NCBI GenBank assembly: GCA_905221605.1
Contig: CAJNDS010002619.1
Location: forward strand, 186,001 to 250,000
Direction of reading: 5' to 3'
DNA: 64,000 nucleotides
From: Symbiodinium natans
Lineage: Eukaryota; Sar; Dinophyceae; Suessiales; Symbiodiniaceae
Shown here: piece by piece, positions 50,423 through 62,167 of the stretch
Position numbering within the stretch: position 1 is the stretch's first letter
Layout: each line of letters opens with the position of its first letter
Made by a program: the position numbers and the translations under genes
The notes under the pieces: generated by a model
Databases searched by the model: none
Seen by the model: only the letters and a program-made list of their open reading frames with translations
What the model was told of the DNA's origin: nothing

Positions 50423-53400
50423 CTAGGCAAGCCTGGCCGTTTCCACGTCCGTGTGCTTAGCAGCTGCGGCCCATGCCTGCAAGGCTTCTTGGGAGGCTTG
50501 GCCAGTGACTTGTGGCAGTCCACTGTGCGCGTCCATCACATATTTGGTAGTAGGGCACGTGGGACACCGATAAGCGCGGCCAGCCAAGAAGGCCACCATG
50601 GCTGCAGGCGGCACATTGATCTGCAGGTCAGTAATTTTATTGTCAGATTCAGGAAAACCAATAACAATGGGCAGCCCTGCCGTACGCTCCAGGGGACCTT
50701 TTTGGTGGGACTCGAATGCGAGCAGAAGTGCACCCAGCCAATAATCTGGGTCAGCGTAGCTGAGCATTGCAGGAAAACTGGCATTGATGACACTCGGCAA
50801 GTCCGACACCGCAGAGAAAAGATCCGCGATGTACTGCGCTGTGGAAAGCCATACCCCACCAGGGACTCCGAAAGCCTTGCTTTGTCCAGCTGCGGGACCG
50901 GGCAATCCAACATTTCAGCAAGGTCGAAATGCTGCAATGCCCCCGACAATCTAAGGCACTGCGTGATGATAGGGTCATAAACCTTCAAATACGCTGCCGG
51001 AAACGTTTCAGGCAGATGCAGTAGCGTGTCAGCGATTCCGATCAGCATATCCGAGTCTTGCAGCTGGTTCGGTATGCCGTTCAAAAACACCTCATAGGCC
51101 CTATATGCCCGAAGCTGCTGGCAGTGTGTTGTGAGGTGTTGCGAGTCACGCAGGTTCATGTAGGGCCGAGGTTTGACATTCTTACCAAAGTGATGTCCCG
51201 CTGCAAGTGCGCGCCACATGAGATCACAGACCGAGACTGTGTTGCTCTGCATGATGGGTGCGCAGGCTGGGGCGCTGGGATCGCGGGTGCCGCTGGGCTC
51301 GCTAGGCCCTCGAGGCTTGGCTTTTGGTGGTTCCAGCTGCTGAGAGCCGTCTTTGTCCAAAGCGAGAGGCCGACTTTCCTTGCGAGCTTGGACAGCGGGC
51401 ACAGGCCTGGCGGGGATGGGCGTCAGGCCATGGGGAGGCATAGGGAGATCCGATTTTGGTTCCGTCAGGCCAAGTGAGTCCGTGGGAGACTTAGCGCAAG
51501 GGGGCTGTGACGCCTCAACCGTCCTAATCCCATCCAGAGATGCTGTGTGCGTGGGCCGTGTCCGGGGGCTGGGTGGACGTCGTACGCCAGGCGGCGGGTC
51601 CCTAATGTTGCCGCCACTACGGGGTGGACACGAGGCGGCGCTACCCCCTCCGATCCTGTGATCAACTTCACTAGAGGGAGTCGTCACACAAGCATCCAGA
51701 GCAATAGGACTCGCGGCCGGCACAACCGCAGGCTCTTTCGTTGCAGGCTCCTTCGTCAGTGGTCCTCTCTCCCGCGTTGGGGTGCCGCAAGGGGTTCGGG
51801 AAACGTCCCGTCTAGCTGGCGGAGGCGGGCTGACAGCTGCCGCAATGGAGCCCCTCGCGGCCCGAGGCTGGAGCCATGGTGTACCCCACCGCTCGCCATG
51901 GCGCGCGTTTGTGGTAGCCTCGCCTTGGGCTGGCGACTGCTGCGGCGTAGGAACCTCGACTGCAGTAGCAACTACCACGTCGGGACTGTTACTACCCGCG
52001 GGCACAGGGCTGTTTCCCGGAGAGTCCACATCAATCGCAGTTTCGGAGGCAGCCTTACCCGTACGAACAGGTAGGAGGTGAAGACCACGGGGGGCTCGCA
52101 GTATGCCGGCCTTGTGTTCGAAATCCGGGTCAGCGCGTTGAGCCGATCCCCGCTTGGGCGGCATCCGAATGCTGGTGTCCCCTAGCAAGCAGGTGAGGTA
52201 CTGGGCGACTCCATCTCCTTCCCTCACCGGCTGGAAGGGGACACAATACACAGCATTGGGCAGGGGCTCCAGGACGAAGCTGCGCGTTTGCAGACTAACA
52301 ATGGTGCCCGAGTAGGAGTTGGAGGTGAAAGAGGGATTCCCCCATCCTTCTTGCTGAAGTGTGCGGTAAAAAACCTCCCGCTTATCTCCCCAGGTGGCCT
52401 TCAAAGCCCACGCTTGATGCAGGGGTGGTGTTCCAAAGAGGTCCAGCCCAACTTTGCGTTCCGCAGGCAGCACGATGCTGGCTACTGTCCGTTCTCGGAA
52501 GGCTTGCTTGTGTAATGCCGTTGCAATGCCAGGGCCATCCATGCTCCACAAGCTGGCTTGTGTGCGCACATATTCAGCGCATTCAATTAGGCCCCCGGTT
52601 GCGCAGGCCGCCATTTGGAAGCATGCACCTATACCATCAGAGTAGTGCGGTGCCACGAAAACCAAAGCCCCAAGCCCTCTCGTGAAGGAGGAGGTGGCTC
52701 GGGCAAACCCTGCCTCGCTACTAAACAGGAATCCAGAAGCCCGACATGTCACAAAGACACATATCCCAAATGTGGGGCCAGTGGAGCAGGCCGTGGTGAT
52801 AGCGCCGAAGAAGCGTTTAAGGGACCCTATGCGATTCATGAGGAAGGTCCGAAACGTCACAAGGCTCCAAGTGTTGGGCGCGCCAGTCAGCGGGAAGTCT
52901 TCCGCGGTTTGGCAGGCTTCAAGTAGGCTCATATCGTCATCGCCCAGTGGGTCTGCGGGGAGACTCAACTGCAGCATAAACTTCATTTGGGTAACAATCC
53001 TGGCATACTGAGAGACCATCCCGATAGGGGAGTCAGGATAGACCTGGTGCCCAAAAGTGAGCACAATGTCCGCCAGGACCATGCTGAGGTCGTAGCTTCT
53101 GCCTATTTTGGTTTGGGTCTCATCCTGATCTTGCACCCGTACCCATCGACACGTTTCCATCCACCTGCCTGCAAGGCTACGCAGTGGCCGCCCGAGCAGG
53201 TGCTGCATCGTGGGACCTGGTGGCATACGTAGCCGAGGGACCCTGCCTATCAGCTCGAAGCGGCACGCCTCCGAGTACCGACATGCGTATAGAATGGCAG
53301 CAATCTCAGGAGGGAGGCGCATGGATGAACAGAGCGAGAGGTTGACAGCCGGTCCGACAATGGCCTTCAGCCCGGCGGCCTGCATGACTGTCTCGGCTTG

Positions 53401-54858
53401 CTTCGGTTTGACGATGCTGATACAGAGAATCGATTCCAGCATCGAGACCGCTGAGAACAATACCTCAGACGCTCCAGAGGAACGGTGGGGCTTGCCCCAA
53501 GAGGGCATCTCGCCTTGTCCCTTTTTCCACGGGCCGGAACTTTGGGCCGTTTGCCGCAAAAGGGCCGCAGGCAAGGTGGCTGGCGTGTGGAGGTCGGCAG
53601 GGACCGCATTGAGGCCACAAATCTTTTGCTCCAACAACTCCGTGACGAAGTGGTAATTGGGTCGCGATCCTCCAGCGGGCTGTCTGTGGTCGCCAATCAT
53701 GACATCAAGTGCATGCTTGATGTGCGCCAGAATGGTGTTGGAACCAGGCGTGCCCAATTGCTGGGCTTCATCTCGGAGGAGCAACTCAACATCCTTTAGA
53801 CGGTTAATGAGCTGCGAGTAGGGAAAGCTAAGCCTTGCCACAATCGTACCATGTGTCGTGGCTACAAGTAGCCCCCGGTACAAATCGTGCACATCAAAAG
53901 GGAGCTTATGTGTGTCCTTCTCCTTGTTACCCGGTATGCGAACGATGCGGCTGCGAACAAATTCATTGCTAGCAGTCGTGAGCCTATCAACCGCTTCGAC
54001 ATAGGCCCGAACCGATTCATTGCCATGAGCGGTGTACAGGGTGAGCCGGCTCGTCAGGCACGCAAGGAGTACTCCTAGAAACGCGCAGGATCGTGTCTTC
54101 CCGCTGCCGGGCGCACCCGTTATGAATACAGAAGTACGATTAGCGGCCAGGCCGTACGAGCACGCTCCCAGCAGCGCTGCCAGGTGTCCGTCCGCCCCCC
54201 AAAAGGTATCACAGAGGCACGTAAGGAAGGCGGGACCAACCGCGAGCGCAAAGATGCTGGCTCGAGTCCTCGGATCGTGCTCGTTGCTCAACGAGTCATG
54301 GGACAGGCGTAGACACTCCGCATGCCACAGCGCAGGAGTCCGGGCGTCCTCTTGGCCGGGCAGCGGAGAGTCAGGCAGCGTAGCTAACACGCCACTCAGC
54401 AGCGTCGGCGTCCATTCTTTGCGATAGGATTGTTCCTCCGCAAGCCAAAGGTTGAGGAAGCTTTGCAAGGGGTTGGAAGCCCCCGGACCCGCAGTAAGCG
54501 ATGCCTGTGCAGCTTGCGTTTCGTGCTTGCCTCTGAAGACTTGGCAGACCTCCGGGTGAATGAGCTGTGCCCATGTGTCGTGCCAGTTCCCTCTCACCAC
54601 TAGCCCGATAAGGAGGACAAGCACTAAATCTGTGAGAAAGCCCGGCAACCACTGTGGCTGCCGGATGGCATCAAGAGGCGAGTCTTCTAGCGGAACGCCC
54701 AATGCAACATGCTGCCTTTCCCTAGGCATGTGTAACAGAGCATCCCAAAGCGGGGTAGAGGCTCCTCGAAGCAGAACAGAGATTTGACAGTTGGAGAATA
54801 TCAGTTGCAAAATCCATGAAACTTGACGTCTTAGCCGCAGTGTCACAAAGTAAACCAA
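50423..54858 (-). pseudogene. UPF1-like SF1 helicase protein, one frameshift
   Basis: A long minus-strand gene of about 1475 codons. Helicase motifs: Walker A GAPGSGKT (about 54093-54116), DEAQQLG (about 53765), GDHRQPAGG (motif III), SLCSSMRLPPEIAAILY (motif IV region), SPIGMVSQYARIVTQM (motif V) and ATSSFTRGLGALVFVAP (motif VI). This is the order seen in UPF1/Dna2-type SF1 helicases, with Gln replacing the last residue of DEAD-like motif II. From about 52180 the protein becomes Pro/Arg-rich (MPPKRGSAQRADPD onward), then a helical C-terminal domain. Near 50880 a one-base indel shifts the frame; the true end (WLSTAQYIADLFSAVSDLPS ... RCPTC ... ARLA) stops at 50423. The N-terminal ~200 residues contain hydrophobic helices. 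Host gene or transposon-borne is unclear. Confidence 0.7.
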
Positions 54859-55067
54859 AACTTCTGGTCTCTAGAACCCGCACCGTCAAGCGTCAAACGA
54901 TTTACAATGTAGAAGCCGCAAGGTTCAAACGATTTACAAGACTACACGGAAAACAGACAAAATCAGAAACAAACAAAAAGCCAGAAAAGAGATTAGGAAA
55001 AAATACAAAAATGATGCAAACCAAATTAAAAACAGTTTGCACTGAAAATACATTTCAACAATGTAAG
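54859..55067. other. A-rich spacer upstream of helicase gene
   Basis: About 210 bases, A-rich on the plus strand, with short repeats (AACGATTTACAA twice near 54897 and 54927). No gene seen; it may contain the helicase promoter. Confidence 0.3.
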
Positions 55068-55175
55068 CAACTACTACTGCTACTATTGCTGCTGCTACTC
55101 TGCTACTGCCACTGCTACTGCTACTGCTGCCTCTGCTACTGCTACTGCTTACTGCGACCACTACTGCTACTTTAA
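55068..55175 (+). repeat. Trinucleotide microsatellite (CTA/CTG)
   Basis: About 108 bases of CTACTGCTGCTATTG-type triplets, interrupted. Confidence 0.9.
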
Positions 55176-55369
55176 ATTCTGCCTAAACAACCACTGCAAC
55201 TGCTCACTACGATCACTGCTTCTGTTTTCACCACCTGCTTTTCAGTTGCAACTACTTTCAGCCCACAATCGCTTAAATCAAGAGTTTGGCATTAGATTTT
55301 TGGCAAAGAATTCTCCGATATTCCGATTGCAGTTGGTAAAAATGGACCCATAAGCTTGCTTAAAAGTGG

Positions 55370-56120
55370 GCTTAAGTGAAGAGGGAGCTAAAGAAAGGGC
55401 TTTGGGGGCAAGGAGCTTGGATCTGAAGAAGCTTTAAGGGCTTGAAGGAAGAAGGCTCAAGAAGGCTTTAGAAGGCTCAGAGGGAAGCAAAGGAAATTTT
55501 AAGGGGACTGAGAAGAGGGCTTAAGGGGGATCGACGAAGTTTAACCTGATGGGCTCATCACCTTTGCTCAAAGGGGGACTTAAGGGGGGGCTTAAAGGGG
55601 GGCTTAAGGGGGGGCAAAGGGGAGGGCTTTGGAGAAGACCCTTTGAAGGGACTTTAAAGGGGGCTTAAAGGGGGCTTAAAGCGGGGGGCTCTTGAAGCCC
55701 CCCTTTAAGTCCCCCTTTAAACCCCCCTTTAAGCCCCCCTTCAAGCCCCCTTGAAGCCCCCCTTTAAGCCCCCCTTTAAGCCCCCTTTAAGCCCCCCCTT
55801 AAGCCCCCCCTTAAGCCCTTCCTTAAGCCCCCCCTTAAGCCCCCCCTTAAGCCCCCCTTAAGCTCCCCCTTAAGCCCGGGGGCTTAAGGGGGGGCTTAAG
55901 GGGGGCTTAAAGGGGGGGCTTAAAGGGGGGGCTTAAGGGGGGGCTTAAGGGGGGGCTTAAGGGCGGGCTTAAGGGGGGGCTTAAGGGGGGCTTAAGGGGG
56001 GCTTAAGGGTTTTGACCCTTTGCCCCCCCCCCCCCCCCCCCGCCGAAGGGACCCCCTTTGCAGGGACCCCTTTGAAGGGAGGCTTAAGGGGGGGCTTAAA
56101 GGGGGGCTTAAGCCCCCCTT
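55370..56120. repeat. GGGGGCTTAAG minisatellite with strand reversals
   Basis: Units of about 11-13 bp, G5-7 CTTAA, run forward (55560-55690), in reverse complement (55695-55875, CCCCTTAAGCC), forward again (55875-56010), then a C-run and mixed units to 56120. Alternating orientation gives several long potential hairpins, and the G-runs could form quadruplexes. No coding sequence. Confidence 0.92.
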
Positions 56121-56902
56121 TGCCCAAAGGGGGGGCCCATTCTCAAACCGTGAAAGCGCCAAGCATTCCGGAAATCGTGCGAAAGATTGAGTAACAAGTA
56201 GACGAAGGCTCAACAGTCGTGCCGAAGCCACTCTTGCTGCATGGCAACAGCGAATCGTTTGAAGATTTGAAGCGCGTTTGCTCTAAAGTTTAAAGTGCAA
56301 CAGAGGGTGTGGTCTGAAGCTCTGGCACAAAGCTTCAACCTTTCCGGGATCCCAACAAGGGAAAGGGCAACGAACGGTGTGATCGGTCACAACCAATCCA
56401 GTTCCAGATAAGCCACTTCTTCACAGTGCCTTACAAGCTTGTAAACCAAAATTTTTCCAAGCCTCAATAGTCCGGATCCGCCTTCCCGAGGAGGTGTTGG
56501 AGAGGAGGAGTGTTGGAGCAGTTGGAGCAGTTGAGTAATTGGAGGTGTTGGAGGAGTTGGAGTCGTTGGAGCAGTTGGAGGAGCTGCGACTGCTGCTTCT
56601 TCTAACTGCGACTAGTGCTCCTTCGACGACTCCCATTGACCAGCAGGATTGCCGTGAAGGTTTCTTGCAGCCTTGCCTTAGCAAAGCTGCAGTTGTTGGA
56701 TGTCAAGTGTCCGTGTCGATGTGGTCAGAGTTGATCTCACGACCAAAAATGTGTCGCACGTTCAGCCGAGCGCAAAATTCACCCTCTGCTCTGAGAAACA
56801 AGTCGTACATCAAAGACTTTCCCAGCTTACAGCATTGCCGGACCAAGACCAGCCAACGGCTCCCAACATGAAGGTGCTGGTCATGACTGAAATGTCAACC
56901 AG
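56121..56902 (+). other. Gene-poor stretch with GTTGGAG repeats
   Basis: It includes a (GTTGGAGGA/GCA)n tract at about 56500-56590. From about 56640 there are remnants that may belong to the integrase region of the copia fragment beginning at 56903, but the frames are broken. Confidence 0.4.
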
Positions 56903-58145
56903 ATGATCGGATGTCTGTTGGTTGGAACCAATGCTGACAATACTTCAAGCTGGATTCGCTACTGGATGAATGCTTTCGGGCTGGACATTGCGGGTTCTGC
57001 TGTGCTGTTACGAACGGACAGCGATACAGCGGTAAGCGCACTGATCAAGCGAGCCAATCTGGGGGTTCGGATTGTGACCCAGAGAGAAAGGGCAGTGAGA
57101 ACACTCAAGGAGTTGTTCAGCACGGTGAGGTTGGATCTGAGAGCACAGGGCTTTGACCTGAAAAGAAGCCCTCGAGCATTTGAGTATGGTCTGATTTACT
57201 GTGCTGCAATGCACAATCACCATGCTGCTGCCTTTGATGGGAAGAAATCACCCCAGGAGTTGGTGCTACAGAGACCCCTCCATGAGTGTGGCTCTTCGTT
57301 GATAGGGACCGCAGTTCTAGCCGAGCTGCAGGATTCGATGAAAACAACAGCGCTATCGCGATTTGTGGAAGCGGCCTATGTGTATCCTGAAGTTGGTGGT
57401 TTGACTCATGTGGTGAGTGCTATGGTAGATGGATGTCCCAAGCACTTTCGGGCGAAGTCAATCAAGCACGTAATCCCTTTGAAGATTGGGTTGGAGCATT
57501 GTCAACATTTGCTCAAGGAGCATGATCCTTCGGATACATTGGCTCCTCCCATTCTGAAGGAGAAAGAGGATGGTGTGCCTGATCAGATTGACGGTGAACC
57601 GGACAAGGCCTTTGAGGGCAGAGTGTTTGATGGTCCGACCACAGACATGAGCAAAGTGGGACCACCAGCAGCATGGGTGAAAGAGCATGGAGGAACGGTG
57701 AATTGTCCAGCGTGTGGACCGAAAAGAGGTAAGGCGAATCACAATGCTGAATGCCGAAAGCGGTATGACGACTGCTTGAAGAATCAGCGACAAAGGTTGG
57801 AAAGAGCAGGGCCGACCACTGAAGTTCTGGATACGAGTCAGAGAAGCTCCAAGGATGGGGGTGATGGAGTCTGGAAGCGAGCCTTCACTCCTGAAACGTC
57901 CTAAGATCATCTATGAGAGTCAACGAGATCTCCAGGGTGAAGAGAGGCAAAGTGTCCCGAAACCTCCGACAGAGGTTGTGGACGTTGATATGGATGAGTT
58001 TGAGGATCCGAGTTTGCCATATGGTGGGATTCCGGATGAGGCAATGGAACCTGGATACTTTGAAGGAGAAGAAGCTCCTGATGGGAATGAGACTGTGCCT
58101 ATGGAAGAGGACAGACTGGGGCTATCAGAAATTCCACTTTCTTTG
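56903..58145 (+). pseudogene. Copia fragment: integrase C-terminal part
   Basis: Retains the C-terminal half of a copia integrase and the linker to reverse transcriptase: LLRTDSDTAVSALIKRANLG, RAFEYGLIYCAAMHNHH, HFRAKSIKHVIPL, and a Cys/His set CPACGPKRG ... HNAECRKRYDDC. The frame breaks near 57890; the linker continues in another frame (RPKIIYESQRDLQGEE ... VDVDMDEFEDPS). It stops abruptly near 58145, where minus-strand sequence of the other fragment begins. Gag, protease, LTRs and reverse transcriptase are missing. It differs clearly from the intact element at 9782-18747. Confidence 0.75.
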
Positions 58146-58149
58146 ATGG

Positions 58150-60158
58150 AATTTTCAAAAACATCATCGCGCCGTTGTTCAGCCGCCTCGGACTCCACAA
58201 CTCGACGTCCAGTTGCTCCAGCATACTGGTACATCCCGGTCGGCCATCCAATGTGGCGTCGCAGACCACAGATCCTCCAGACCTGTTGCACATTCTCGTC
58301 AGGGAAAATCCCTAGTGCCCGCTGGTGTTGAGTGAAGGTCATCTGACTCAAACACTTTGTCATGACATCAGCCACCATCGCTGAAGTCGGACACCACAAC
58401 ACCTTGAGGGTCTGGGCCTCTTGGATCCTCTCCTGGAGATAGCACACAGCGATGTCTAGGTGACGCACTCGTCTACTCAGACCTCTGTTCAACAACACTG
58501 CTTTCGCTGAAGAACTATCGGTGTGCAACCGGATCGTGATCTCTGATTCGGCCAGTTGGCCGATCAATGTCGCCAGCCCCTCGCTTTCTTGCACCGCAGT
58601 CAAGATTGCTCTCAACTCAGCCTCACAGGAACTCAACGACACACACCCTTGAACTCGGGAGATTCCTTTTATCAGGCATCCTCTGTAAAAGATGGCAATG
58701 CCCGACACTGATCTTCGTCCTAGCGAAGCCTGGGGTGCCCAACTGGCATCCGCGTACACTTCCAGCTGCGCCGGCCCACTATCTGGCACATCACCATCAG
58801 GACCGTAGTACTGCCAAGCATGGTATTGTCCCTTGAGGAACCTAATCACTTGTCGCAATGCTTGTTGGATGGACATCCAGCGACTCAGGTCAGGCCTTGA
58901 CTGACCCCACCATGCACTCCGGCCCAGTACTGCTCGGTATCTAGCAGCTGCAGCGTCACTTAGCTCTGGATCCGAACCACTTGCTCTCCTCTTTTCCACC
59001 GTTTTCACGATGTCCGGAGGGGCAGTAACCACCTTCAAGTCCTTACAGAACTCGGTCTCAAACAACGCATCCATGTACGCCGGGGGCACTCTCATCCTGA
59101 GATGGCTTCCTTGTCTCTCAATCTCTCGCCCCAGAAAGGTGATTTTTCCTCCAGTGGAAGTGATTCGACCCGTTTCCTTGATTTTCAGCTCCCCATTCAG
59201 GGTGTTTGTGACCAACTGAATGGCCTCCTTGGTTCCACATAGAATCAAATCATCCACATAGCATAACATGAGGAATCTTTTTCCTCTCACGGTACCTTCG
59301 AAGACGGAAGGCTCAGTTGGTCATTGCCTCAACCCAACTTTCTTCACCACAGTTGCCAGCTTTAGGTTCCACGCCTTGGCTGCAACCCTCAAACCATTCG
59401 TGGCTTGATCCAGGATCATGTACGCCTGGACATAATAGTCCTTGCAAGCAGACACATCCTTTGGCAATTGGATAATCGCCTTCGATCCTTTCGGAAGAGG
59501 TGAATGCAAAAAGGCAGTGGATACATCCAAAGTCGCACTATCCATGCCATCCACAGCGGCAATGGCCAACAGCGTCCTCAACGCTTCAAGCGAGGGAGTC
59601 GTAGCACTCAGTCCCAATGACGATGCAGTGCTCCCCTTGGCGATATCCTGTACGACACACCTTGCTCGCACAGCTTCCTTCCCATTCACCATCTTCGGAC
59701 CGATGACCCATCGAGTTGGGATGATCTCCATGCTCACGGGCAAACTTCTGAGCCTCATCTGCTCCAACCACCTTCCCCGCCTTGTGAGCAGTCATGCTCT
59801 GCAGCTCAGTTCGTCGGCCTTCCACAGTCTTATCCACATCCAATGGACATCCGTCTATCTCAGACAGAAAGCTCGTGGGTCTTGCCAGCCAAACTTGGGA
59901 TCCACACAACTTCATGGACTCCTGGAAGGTGCTATTCTTGTTGAGCAGAATCGAGTTGGTCACATGTACCAACTTCGGACTCTCTTCACTACTCACCATT
60001 TTAGTAGGACCTTGAGGCGCATCGAGTCTTGAGTCTAAAAAAATATGATTGATCAGCCGGGGAACTCGATTGGACTCATCTGGAACTGAGTTCACATCTG
60101 ATGTCAAACTCTCTAAGCGCCGGGGAACTCGATTGGACTCATTTGGAACTGAATCCAC
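58150..60158 (-). pseudogene. Copia fragment: reverse transcriptase and RNase H
   Basis: Reads leftward from 60158. It comprises a pre-RT linker (MKLCGSQVWLARPTSF ... VDKTVEGRRTELQSM), RT start (PTRWVIGPKMVNGKEAVRAR, SATLDVSTAFLHSPLP), the catalytic LCYVDDLI (about 59262), and RNase H (LEVYADASWAP, LSSCEAELRAI, DSSSAKAV). At least two frame breaks occur, near 59750 and 59300. The ORF left of 58150 is antisense to the other fragment. No LTRs were found. Together with 56903-58145 it forms a tail-to-tail arrangement of copia pieces. Confidence 0.8.
60057..60156 (+). repeat. Short direct repeat, 63-bp period
   Basis: CCGGGGAACTCGATTGGACT begins at 60057 and 60120, extending about 37 bp with few differences. 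It lies at the 5' edge of the minus-strand copia fragment. Confidence 0.75.
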
Positions 60159-60179
60159 CCCCCATGTTGTACTCGAGGT

Positions 60180-61822
60180 ATGGATTTGTGGTCAACCTGC
60201 AGGAACTCTGGTTCAAGCACAACCGAAGCTAGCCCCAGCCTGGAAGTCGTGCCTGAAGGTGAGGACGACCGAATGGGTACTGAAGGAAGCGCCGAGAAAA
60301 CGGTGGGCTGGACAAGTGAAGGAAAGCCCCAGTGCTTGAAGTGCCAAACGGTTGTGACCGTTTGGGGGACGAACGCGTCGCACGCGTTCCACCTCCGAGA
60401 GGGCGAAAAAGAGAGAAGGGCTGCTGGAAAGAAAGGTGAAAAGGGTGAGAGGAGAGGAGTTGCCCAAGGCTCTGGGCAGCAGCCTCCGAAACCCAAGAGT
60501 ATGCCCAAGCCCCTGGAGCGCATGGTTGAGTTGGTCCCAGACCTGGCTGCGCTGGAACCGCCAACGTGGTACAACGAGGCATGGTGGGCGATATGTCGTC
60601 GCGGAACGGCGATCGAAGATCTGGATGTTTCGATCGAAGTATGTCACCGAGCTGTCAGAAAGTGATATGGTGAAGTACCAAAACAGCTTTGAGAAGCTGG
60701 TGCGGCCGGTGCAGGAGATTGCCGAGGTGAAGCCGAAACCTTCGAAGCTGTTGGGGATCATCGATCTCCGTGGACAGATCGGTGGCAAGGCCCTGATCTA
60801 CGAGACGGCGATGACCGAGGGTGTGCTCTACCTCGAGGTGCCGCAAGCCACGTTTGCTCTGAGTGTGATAAGTTTCGTGCGATACCTCAAGGGCAAGGGG
60901 ATCACCCCTGCTCTTGAGGTTGGTAGATATGTTGTTTGCACTGCCAATCCTCGGTGGGGAACGGTGCGTGAAGGACGAGATGGAATGCACTGCGCATCCG
61001 CCGTGGATCAACCGCTGGAAAGACCATGCGAAGAGTGGCATGTTGGTCTTCAAGGAGATGTTGGATAAGGTGCGGACGATATCTTTGCTGACGCGCACTA
61101 CGATGAGGATCCACGATCCGACATTGGCCAAGGAGAACCGACCAGTGCCGCGTTGGGCATTTCATGTCTATGGCAACTACAAGGCAGTGTTGGAGTCGGT
61201 AGTTGGAATCGTTGAGGATGAGGAGAAGAACAAGGCCAATGGTTGGAAGAGAGTCACCGAGCACGAGACCAGGAGCTTGGTCAAGTGGGAATGCGATTGC
61301 AAGTGGCATCTCCCAATGGATTACGTGGGGAGATACAATCTGATGATGCCATCGAATATGTGGCAGCAGGTGTGGCAGATCCTGTGTGAAGGAATCGGCA
61401 ACTTGGAGGCTGAGGAGAAAGCACTGAGAGAGATGGTGAAGAAAGCTGTGGTTCAGCAGGATCGAGAGTTCGAGGAAGCTGAAAGAAAGAGGAAAAGGAT
61501 TGCTGAGCTCGAGGCAGCTTCGAGAAAATCTCCCGTGTCAACGCTGGACGCTGCCATGATCGCGCAAATCGCAGAGCAAGTGCGTGCGAATTTGAGCATC
61601 ACGGATCTGGAAAGGATGTTGAATGAAAGGAAAGCATCCGAACAAAGCCGATCATCGCAGGATGTGATGATGGATGAGCGGACGAGTGAGTTGAAGGAGA
61701 TGAGAGATGCGGCAAAGGAGCGCCGATCACAGTTGATCAAGGGTGATGCGAAGAAGGAAGATGCCGTGGAGGAGACGGTTGAGGAAAAGAAGGATGATGT
61801 GGAAGGCGAGGATATGGATTGA
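60180..61822 (+). pseudogene. Frame-broken coiled-coil protein, perhaps retroelement gag
   Basis: Coding signal in three successive frames: 60180 to about 60650 (CLKCQTVVTVWGTNASHAFH, a possible zinc-binding CxxC...H; then a Lys/Glu-rich linker and LDVSIEVCHRA), about 60630-60915 (KYVTELSESDMVKYQNSFEK ... YLEVPQATFALSVISFVRYL), and 60914-61822 (WINRWKDHAKSGMLVFKEML ... WQQVWQILCEGIGN). A long coiled coil (EEAERKRKRIAELEAASR) and an acidic end (DAVEETVEEKKDDVEGEDMD) follow. No enzyme motif. Position beside copia debris and the zinc-like motif plus coiled coil suggest a gag-like protein, but I do not recognise it. Confidence 0.45.
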
Positions 61823-61843
61823 GGTGCTAGATGACCTCAAGGG

Positions 61844-62167
61844 GTGAAGACGATGCCCCGCAGCCGTTTGAGGGACGCCATGGCATCCGAGCCGCCATGG
61901 CCCGCCCGTGTTTTTCCATTGGTTTCCGAGAAGCCTGAGTCAGTGCATGTGTTTGTGCTTGATGGAAGCAGCAAGGTGATGATGATTCATGGAATGGGTA
62001 TGGATAGCCCACTTCGCAAAGATTCGTCTGATTGCTGCCAGTTTGTCTTGGTTTGTTTTTTGGAACCTGCCGCTACGTTGGTGATGCGACGACTTGCCAA
62101 TGGTTGTTGGTTCTTTCCTGGAGTTTGCGAGATTGAAGGCTATGACTACGTTGAGGTCGTGTACTGA
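61844..62167 (+). CDS. Small unrecognised ORF
   Basis: A 107-codon ORF, 22 bases after the previous stop, reading HVFVLDGSSKVMMIHGMGMD ... RRLANGCWFFPGVCEIEGYD. Composition is compatible with a protein, but there is no domain and no clear start context. It may be a chance ORF. Confidence 0.25.
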   Translation: MKTMPRSRLRDAMASEPPWPARVFPLVSEKPESVHVFVLDGSSKVMMIHGMGMDSPLRKDSSDCCQFVLVCFLEPAATLVMRRLANGCWFFPGVCEIEGYDYVEVVY

